Source: JBDIVL01 sp039794405 (GTDB taxonomy: Bacteria > Planctomycetota > Brocadiia > Brocadiales > Brocadiaceae). Taken from it: a stretch of DNA of 64,000 bases. Every line of letters starts with the position of its first letter. Within the stretch, counting starts at the first letter, position 1. The stretch lies in assembly GCA_039794405.1 (NCBI GenBank), contig JBDIVL010000018.1, positions 8,993 through 72,992 of the forward strand, written 5' to 3'. The position numbers and the translations under genes are program-made. Positions 54,401-62,300 of the stretch are shown piece by piece. The notes beneath the pieces are model-generated. The model was not told where the DNA came from and did no database searches. It saw only the letters and a program-made list of their open reading frames with translations.

Positions 54401-55104
54401 TCCTGACCAGGCAGGGAAAAAAAAGGGATAGTGAATTCTGATAGGCGTCTGGCTAGATCCTTAAGGGACCCAAGGTCTAATCGGCCCAAAATACTTTTCC
54501 AGGTCTTTGCGTTAAGGGAGGTAAGGGAGAGTTCTCCTTCCAGCCATTTTGTCCATTCTTTCTCAAACAGTTCATCAAAAACATCCCCGTCGTCCACGAT
54601 AAATCCTGGTACTACGCCTGATTCGAAGGGATACAGGCGCAAGATATGAGCCGCAAAGCCGTGAATAGTTCCAATAAGGGCCTTATCCATATCTTCTAAA
54701 GATTTTCTTGCCCTGCGTTCTATTTCACGATACGGCACGCCGTATAGGGTGCGAATATTTGTGAGAAATTTTTCTACCCCTTTTTTCTCCTCTTCTGAAT
54801 TGTTTCCATTAATAACATTTACTATATTTTCCAGTTCCTCCATCAATCTCATTTTTACGTCACTGGCAGCTTTTTCGGTAAAAGTCATAGCCGCTATTTT
54901 AAGGATAGGGCTTTCTTCGGCTTGAAACCTTTGGTGGCCTAAAAGCAGGTGTAATATCCGGTTTACTAAAAGCGTCGTCTTCCCTGTCCCTGCACCGGCC
55001 GTTACCACGATATTTCTATCGAGTTCTGATACAGCAAGATATCGGGTAACGGAGTCAACTGGCTCTGACATTTTCGATTTGTTCTGAGATGACCAAAAGA
55101 TCAA
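51442..55104 (-). CDS. addA: AddA/RecB-type UvrD-family helicase with degenerate nuclease domain
   Basis: A 1220-residue SF1A helicase. Marks are VVTAGAGTGKTTLLVNRIL (Walker A), LVDEFQDTDPVQYEI (Walker B), FIVGDPKQSIYAFRRADI, KILTVHKSKGLEFPVVIL and RVLYVAMTRAKERLILMGS. The C-terminal region aligns with the AddA nuclease, but where active enzymes have GTID and DYKT this one has GTIAIL (Ala at 1154) and DYALDD (Ala at 1169, bases 51598-51600). The catalytic Lys is missing, so the nuclease is probably dead while the helicase is intact. AddA normally works with AddB, which is not in the window. The start overlaps the FKBP stop as TTGA; an ATG at 55071 is an alternative. Confidence 0.88.
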   Translation of the reverse strand: MIFWSSQNKSKMSEPVDSVTRYLAVSELDRNIVVTAGAGTGKTTLLVNRILHLLLGHQRFQAEESPILKIAAMTFTEKAASDVKMRLMEELENIVNVINGNNSEEEKKGVEKFLTNIRTLYGVPYREIERRARKSLEDMDKALIGTIHGFAAHILRLYPFESGVVPGFIVDDGDVFDELFEKEWTKWLEGELSLTSLNAKTWKSILGRLDLGSLKDLARRLSEFTIPFFSLPGQEGCSPSKANHKSQIHFLIDPLHNKILEIIPCCEKPANKLLSQLHDLSKIFDAIKEQGIRCMGNMEYDLNKNPSEAKTGWREDSFDTARKLVKECHGVLKKLKAVDETFIRTTINLIFPFLKTFRQTYVSQGHVSFDGLLTLTRDLLQKSENRPIRDGLKKEFRAILVDEFQDTDPVQYEIVLFLSESLGQYSRDARTVILEPGKLFIVGDPKQSIYAFRRADIEAYEQVVKQVCGQDETLKLQENFRSHTGIIDVVNQLFDGRIMVEQPGLQPCYIPIHAARPRKRPSQKVEVILISDREGEEIKADKAREAESEWIARWIIKNVGNEDIEDALAENGIRKLKYKDIALILRAFTQVRPYIEALKKYGIPYIVEGEKYFYTAQEILDFLNILRTIENPHDTIALVGVLRSPAVGLTDREIYELQINGLLDYRIPIPDTIDFKDIVEEFYRFLKSTHVRAGTLSVSQLIAEIMDTTYIAEITASSWHGEQKLANLWKLHQMAYDMEQSKSVSLKTFIDRIKRCIKEAREEGESPLSDETLDVVKILTVHKSKGLEFPVVILGNLHGEVRNDNEALNPAGFDWSTATTGIVIGKADQQVRNLHSVFIEKKLNDRSWEEEKRVLYVAMTRAKERLILMGSLKNDNRSYMGLITQSIKDITGIQLDTKDVKKILLGDAEIFVEHFMLDGIHRHSKTRKGQERHTDWRPFIGLWEKRKAAMLEATQTPVFISPSMITGEGTEAQDLPDMQGIVEEAFEMYINNAEMIKSVCYQVLEEWNFQGPADDLPMIIQSTVKWVMAIEKVKGRAMAQYLPDEYRYQGKNRISSSCFQEWNKECPDTTQKHSIQYTFPSHRGGKGMVTKPKEILTDTRQIQDMGFIKKEAVKILSRFIGSEAYRELRSADILGRGIPILLKWDKQIVKGTIAILYKIDNQIIAADYALDDITIADLTEKSAECQRQKEVYLEAVKRCLKIDKPEFKLIFLRLGKAISV

Positions 55105-55529
55105 ACAATACTAACAAGTTGAATATCGAACGTTAATTCTTTCCCGGCTAAGGGGTGATTGGCGTCTAAAGTTACACTCGATTTGGAAACATCGGTTACT
55201 AAAACAGTAGTTGTTTGACCATCAGTCCTATTGACTTTAAACCGCTGACCAATTTTTAATTCCGCATCTGGTGGAAATTGGTCCCGGTCTACCACTGCTA
55301 CCATTTCCTTATGATGTGGTCCGTATGCCTTCTCCGCTGGAATTTTAATCGTTTTTGATTCACCAGGACTCATCCCAACTATGGACTGCTCAAAGCTAGG
55401 GATTATCCGACCGTCACCGATGGTAAATTGCAAAGGCTCCCGGTCAAGAGAAGTATCAAACACTGTTCCATCTTGTAATTTACCCGTATAATGAACTACA
55501 ACGGTATCACCGTGCTTTGCCTGTGTCAT
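55101..55529 (-). CDS. FKBP-type peptidyl-prolyl isomerase (SlyD-like)
   Basis: A 142-residue FKBP of the SlyD type. The fold shows VHYTGKLQDGTVFDTSL at the start, FTIGDGRIIPSFEQSIVGM, and the inserted IF domain (KAYGPHHKEMVAVVDRDQF ... VLVTDVSKSSVTLDANHPLAG). It isomerizes Xaa-Pro bonds and acts as a chaperone. No His-rich metal tail is present. AAAGGAG precedes the ATG. Its stop overlaps the helicase start. Confidence 0.93.
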   Translation of the reverse strand: MTQAKHGDTVVVHYTGKLQDGTVFDTSLDREPLQFTIGDGRIIPSFEQSIVGMSPGESKTIKIPAEKAYGPHHKEMVAVVDRDQFPPDAELKIGQRFKVNRTDGQTTTVLVTDVSKSSVTLDANHPLAGKELTFDIQLVSIV

Positions 55530-55687
55530 TTTTTTCTCCTTTCATTATGGAGTACCGTAATGAAAAATATCCTGCAACGCACATCCCCAGATACGAGAGG
55601 AATGCAGAGATCATTGGAGAATCATAGCCACAAACCTGTAGTCAGGCAAAGTTCACTACGATTCAACTATGTCCCAGGCATTGCTTA

Positions 55688-56005
55688 TTAAAATCGGCGC
55701 CTGTTACCATTGCTTCTCTTACCCCCATCACGTCCTTTCCCCTGACCCCTTCGGGTGGTCTCAGCACGAGGACGGGCTTCATTAATAACCATTGCGCGTC
55801 CTTTTAGTTCTTTACTATTTAAACCATTAATCGCAGAGAGGGCTTCAGCCTTAACGGGCATTTCTATAAACCCGAATCCTTTTGATTTACCACTAAATAT
55901 ATCTTTGATAACTTTGACGGATGTGACCTGACCAAAGGCCTCAAAAGCCTGCTGCAAATCCTCTTCAGTAACTTCATGCGATAAATTACCTACGTAAATA
56001 TTCAT
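55688..56005 (-). CDS. RRM-type RNA-binding protein
   Basis: A 105-residue protein. The RNA recognition motif spans residues ~1-78, with RNP2 IYVGNLS and RNP1 KGFGFIEM, and the C-terminus is rich in Arg and Gly (RRGQGKGRDGGKRSNGNRRR). Similar proteins in cyanobacteria and planctomycetes are cold-induced RNA chaperones. I chose the ATG at 56005, six bases past AGGAG; one at 56011 would be too close. It is monocistronic. Confidence 0.92.
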   Translation of the reverse strand: MNIYVGNLSHEVTEEDLQQAFEAFGQVTSVKVIKDIFSGKSKGFGFIEMPVKAEALSAINGLNSKELKGRAMVINEARPRAETTRRGQGKGRDGGKRSNGNRRRF

Positions 56006-56366
56006 CCTCATCTCCTGTTTATAAAATATTTGTTTGGAATTTTTCGTAACTTCAGGTCACTGGAAAATTCCTTTCTATAAATGTACTATACCGTCTTATA
56101 GAAAAAAATTAAAGATAAAAGAAAAAAACACCTGCTGTTATTTTTTGAATGAAGCCTTCGGCAATTTTTGCGATGTTATAGCTATAGTAATCTCAAAACA
56201 AAATGTCGCTTTTATAGTCTTTAGAAATGCGGTATTTTCCGGGAAGACCTGCTACATTAATTTATCTTTGGTATGAATTGTTGGAGTAATGAAGTATTGA
56301 ATTTTCTTTCACTCCACTACACCGTAATCACGGATTTTTATTGCGGCTCCGCTGCACCATGGAATG
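56006..56366. other. Spacer between RRM gene and giant surface-protein gene
   Basis: About 360 bases, non-coding in appearance. It contains AATGAAGCCTTCGGCAATTTT near 56148, which resembles the direct repeat around 18718 and 18867. No terminator is obvious for the giant gene. Confidence 0.4.
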
Positions 56367-59300
56367 CTACTGTTTTACTACCTTTACTGTTAATATTTTT
56401 CTCAAAGAATTTGTTTTAAACTCAACCTTTGCCACACCAGGCTTCTTCCGTACCGTAACGGTAAACTCAGCCTGGCCGTCAGCATTGGTGACTGCACTTT
56501 TCGGTAAAACAGAAATGATCGTCTTGCCCTTTGCAACCTTTGCCGTAATTCTTCCACCTTCTACCGGACAATTATCCTCACCGGTTAACATCACCGTCAC
56601 AATACTGCTTTTCTTCTGCTTAAGTTTCAACCTTCCCGGAAATATCACCATCTGCTTAACTTCGCACACAGCAGGAGTCGGGGTTGCTTTGGGTGTCTCA
56701 ATTGCAGTCGGCGTCGGTGTCACTGCTGCCACAGAAGCCGTATCTGTCACCACCCTTGAATAACCAGTCGTATTAATTTCATCAATGTAAGTAATTTTTA
56801 ATGAATCACCAACAGTTGCCTGGATGCTGTCAAATTCCAACGTGCCTCCATTGGCTACAACTTGAATAGTTCCCACGAACGTACCCGTATCGGCACCTGT
56901 TTCAACCATCCGCACCCTTGTATTATTAAATGAAGACGTCTCAATAAACACATCATTCAGAAGGGATTCTATTCCTGCATGGTTCGTATTTCGCTCCGCA
57001 TCTGCCAGTATCATTTTAACATAATCCTCTATAGAATAGACATCAGCATCGAAGAGAAGTGTTGCATCAAAACTACTAAATGACAATGTTTCTGAAATTG
57101 TGGAAAGAAAAGAGTTCGTATCGGTGTAAACTACAGTTGCTATACCACCCTGGATCGTCTTTATAAAACCAATGTTTGCTCTTGTTTCAGAACTGGCACC
57201 CCCCGATGTAATTGTCCCTGTCTTAATTGTTGCCAGAAAAATACCCTTGTTTATACCATCTTCTTTAACATCCAGGAACAATCCGGCGCCGGAAAAATAA
57301 TTAAATCCTGTTACTTTAAGAGCGGTGGTTAGTATGTCTTCAGAGGTTGAATTTGTGTTTCTGTCGGCATCTATGATGGTGACAACAATGGTGTCATCTG
57401 ACAGATATGCAACCTTTTTGCTCAGAGAAAGACTACCGGTTGGCGTTGCGGCCGGTGAAGATGTTGGTGTTGTAGCAGCAGTAATGGTTGGCAATGGGGT
57501 AATGGCCTGAGTTGCTGCAGGTGAAGGTGCCGGTGAAGGCGATGGGGTCGGAGTTGTAATAATTACTGGCGTTGGTGAAAACGATGGCGTAGGAACAGGC
57601 GTTGATATGGTGGTAAAACTCCAGCTATAATCTGAATCCAATGGAGTGCCTGCCCAGTTTGCAGCGCGCACCCCGGTTGTGATTGTAGCGGTATATGTGG
57701 TACCGTGTGCCAGGCTTACTGATGGGGTAAATGTGGCGTGAGCACCGTTCGTGGTTACTGAGCCAGTTACTTCATTAGCCCCGTCACTTAATTTAAACGT
57801 ATCATTAGTAAGGGTAGAGCCGTTGATATTCATTGAAAAAGTTGCAGACACGGCAACGTCTACTGCCACATTGGTAGCCCCGCGAACCGGATTTGTGGTC
57901 TCTATTGTGAGGACTACTTTGGGGGGAGGAGGAACCTCCGGCGCCGAAATGGTGGTAAAACTCCAGCTATAAGGAGATGCCATTGCATTTCCTGCCGAAT
58001 CTTTCACCCCTGTGGTAATTGCTGCCGTATAGGTAGTAGAATTGGATAGATTGTTCAATGGTGTAAATATGGCTGTCGTACCATCATAGGTTACTGCTCC
58101 GCTAATGCTGCCGCTATCATCACTTACCGTAAATGTGGCTGTGGTTATGGTAGAAACACCCATCGTCTCACTGAATGTGGCAGTGATAGCGTCGTTAATG
58201 GCCACGCCGACTGATCCGTTGGCAGGACTTGTGGAACTGACAATGGGCGCTTCGCTGTCAGTTGATGTGCCAGTGGTAAAGCTCCAGGTATGTGCAGATA
58301 CCATTGCATTTCCCGCCAAATCTTCCGCTCCCGTTGTAATCGTAGCCGTATAGGTGGTATTGGATGCCAGATTTGTCAGTGGAGTAAATGTGGCTGTACT
58401 CCCATGATAGGACACCGCTCCACCAATGGTACTGCTGCCATTGCCCACAGTAAAAGTGGCAATGGTAAGGGTAGAAGCACTCATTGTCTCACCGAATACA
58501 GCAGTAATGGCGCCGTTAAGGGCAACCCCCGTGTCCCCATTGGCAGGATTTGTGGAACTGACCGTAGGCGGTATGGTATCAGTCAATGTGCCGGTAGTGA
58601 AACTCCATGTGTAGTCAGATGCCACCCCATTACCTGCCAAATCTTTTGCTTCTGTTGTGATTGTAGCTGTGTATGTGGTACTGGGGGCAAGGTACTCTAA
58701 CGGAGTAAATGTAGCTGTAGCACCGGCACAGGTTGCCGTCCCGGCGATACTACTAATACCATCACTCAGGATAAATGTAGCCGCAGTAATGGCAGATGAG
58801 CTCACTACTTCACTAAACGTGGCTGCAATTGCGCTATTGTAAGCAACCCCTGTAGCCCCATTGGATGGGCTTGCAGCACTAATTACAGGAGCCGCGTTGT
58901 CCGTCGATGTTCCTGTGGTAAAACTCCACATATACGTGAATGCCATATTATTTCCTGCATTATCTTTTACCCCCGTTGTTATGACGGCAGTATAAATAGT
59001 ATCGGAAGCAAGAGTGCCTGACGGTATAAACTCGGCTGTCCTATCACTATAGGACACCGTCCCACTGATATTACCGATGCTGTCACTTACTGTAAAAGTA
59101 GCTGTGGTAATCGTAGAATCGTCCATAGCCTCACTGAACATAGCGGCGATGGTTCTGTTGACAGCCACGCCATCATCGCCATTAGCCGGGCTTGTAGAAC
59201 TAACCCCGGCCGTTACCGTCACTGTCCCGGAATTCACAACAGAAAGACTTCCCGATGTCGCCTTGATTTCAGCAACCCCTGTAAAATGGCCGGTAAAAAC

Positions 59301-62300
59301 TGCGCTTTTACCGTCACCGGCTGAGGCAATATCTTCCGGAACCACACCGCCTGTGACACCCTCAAGCAACCATGTATCTGCCGCAACATTGGCCACAAAG
59401 TTATCAGAGGCATCCCTGGAAATAGCATATACGGTAATTGAGCTGCCCGACGTAATACTCTGCGAAGGAACGACCGTCCCACTCCCATCCGGTTCCGTCT
59501 CGATCCTCACTTTTGCAGCCACCCCTGCCGATATAGTAAAGACCTCGCTGACATCTGAAGTCAACCCACTGCTTAACGCCGTTAGGTTCTTTGGACCCAC
59601 CAGGTTAATACTCAAATCGTTAAACGTTGCAAAACCGCTGGCATTTGTTGCTTGCAATGTCGTTCCGCTGATATCCCCGGTTCCGGAAGATAACGATACC
59701 TCAATCGTGACACCTTCGTCAGATACATTATTACCATAGATATCCTGTAACTGCACCGTCACTGACGGACTTATTACAGCTCCTGCCGCAGCATCCGATG
59801 GTTGCTGGGCAAAGACCACCTTCGCCGCCGCTCCCGCCGATATGGTAAAAGCATCGCTGACGGCTGAGGTCAATCCGGTACTTGACGCCGTCAGGTTCTT
59901 TGAACCAGCCAGGTTAATACTCAAATCACTAAACGTTGCAAGACCGCTGGCATTCGTTGCTTGCAGTGTCGTTCCGCTGATACCCCCGGTTCCAGAAGAC
60001 AACGATACCTCAATCGTGACACCTTCGTCAGATACATTATTACCATAGATATCCTGTAACTGCACCGTCACTGACGGGCTCATTACAGCCCCTGCCACTG
60101 CATCCGAAGGTTGCTGGACAAAGACTACCTTCGTCGCTGCTCCCCTTACTGTTGTGATACTGCTGCTTGTGCCCGTAAGCCCGTCAGTATCTGTAGCCGT
60201 TACCAAATGGGTTATCCCTGCCGTTGTGCTCGTAATAAAGACTACCTCTGCAGAACCGTTGTTGTCTGTCGTACTTGTTGCAAAAGAAAATGTTCCGCCG
60301 TTTGTACTGCTCCATGTAACTACTTTACCCTCTGCGCTAGATGCATTATCATTGGCATCCGCAAGTTGTGCCGTAATCGTTACGCTGCTTCCCACTGCTG
60401 GACTGTTGTTGTCTGAACTTACGACATACTTACTGGCGAAAGGACCAGCAGTCCATTGTGATAATGCATCTACACCGGTAAGTAGCAATGTATTAGCATC
60501 AATATCCCTTGCGGGGATATACCGGTTGGGCCAGGTCGTTCCTCCATCTGCAGATTTTGCATAAATCAAATTTGCTTCGTTTATTCCATTCAACTCACTG
60601 TCTGCATATTTTGATACGAGAGTAGCATTCAAGCCCGTGTTTGCTGTTGGGGTAATAACAAATACTCTGTTTATCCCAGTGATTCCGTCAATAGTCTGAG
60701 CAGTTTCCGTGCCTGTCTTTCTCAAGACAATTGTCGAACCTGGCTCTGAGCCAGCAGCATTTATCTGAACCCCTAAACCACCAAATGTTTCATTTACACC
60801 CATTGATAAGGTACGTGTTGTTTGAATATTCCCCACAACGACATTATCGTTCGAAGAGTTTCCATCAGCATCGTTTGACTCCGATAATGTTCCAGATGGA
60901 CCAAGCGTCAGGATATTGCTACTTCCCGTTGTAAGTATTCCACTCGACACCGTAAGTGTTCCATTAACGGTCGCAGAACCGCCAAGTGTAACTCCGCTAG
61001 AATTATTGACTTTGAGGTTTCCATAGGTAAAAGCGCTGATTTCCTGGGTCGCTGTACCTGTATATTCAACAGTCAGATCCGTAAGTGTCTTGTTTGAAAT
61101 GGTACACTGCGAAATGAAATCCGCAGTAGACTCATTTCTGGTTACCTGGACGGTACCATTCCCCGTCAAAGTACCACTTCCGCTAATCACAACTGATGCG
61201 TCCGGACTCAAAATGGCATTTGAGTCGACATTTAACGTTCCATCAACACTAAAGTTCGTACTTGCAGAAACGGTAGCTCCGGTATTCGATATTGTCAGAT
61301 TGTAAAACGCAGTCACTGCTGTTCCACTTATGATTTGTGCGGTTGTTCCATTCAAAGTTATTGCACCCGTTGATGCAGTAAAGCTACCATTGTTTGTGAA
61401 GTCTCCTCCAATAGTGTGGTTAAAACTACTCGCACCAAACGTAGCGCTCGAACCAATGGAGAAGTTGCCGCTGACAGTCAGTGCTGATTCGGCAGTTGCA
61501 GATGCCTCTCCTGACATCGAGAAATTTCCGGCGATGGTTAATGCCGACGTGGGCATTGTCTTTGTGCCGGTACCGCTCAAGACGAGATGCTGGTATCCCC
61601 CTGTTCCACCATTTGGATTCAATATCGTCTGATTTTCGCCATTATACTCGATCGTATTTTCCAGGAATATTGCGCGCCATACTCCATTATTAATAATTGT
61701 GCCGGCGATACGCATGATGTTGTTGGTACCCATTGTCAGCTCCGCACCGGTATCGATAGTAACATCATAAAAATTTGTTTCTCCTGCCATTACAGCAGCC
61801 GGGTTAGTAAAAATTACCATGCTCGTATCTGGATTAAAAGTTCCTTCATTTACCCAACAACCCTCGCCACCAGCAATGGTAAGCTGCGTATCTGTTCCTC
61901 CGTTTAAAATGCCGCCGCTCTGGATTGCCAAACTATTAATTGTAGTACTGGACGGCAGGGTCGGGGAAAAGTTACCAGAAGATAAGGCAGGAATTATAAC
62001 GTCGTCAGTTGCTCCCGGGACGCCGCCTATCCAATTCGCCAGGTTTGTCCAATCCATATTAAAATCTCCATCCCAAACAATGTGTGTGGCTACCTCATCG
62101 GCAAGTGTCCATTCGAAATCTCCAAAGCTTGAACTAAATGTGGCAATACTCATATTAGACAACTCAACCCAGTTGTCTGTTGCATTGAGATTTGAACTGC
62201 CACGTTCCTCTATCTCTTCGACACTGGCACGATAATGCCAAGAACTCATATTGTTTTCCGTATTTCCATTGAGTTCAGAATCGCGGTAGTGAAGTTTCAC

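Noticed and set aside
56148..56168. Third copy of the AATGAGGCCTTCGGC direct repeat
   Set aside because: The match is about 15 bases with mismatches and no neighbouring palindrome; it may be chance or a remnant.
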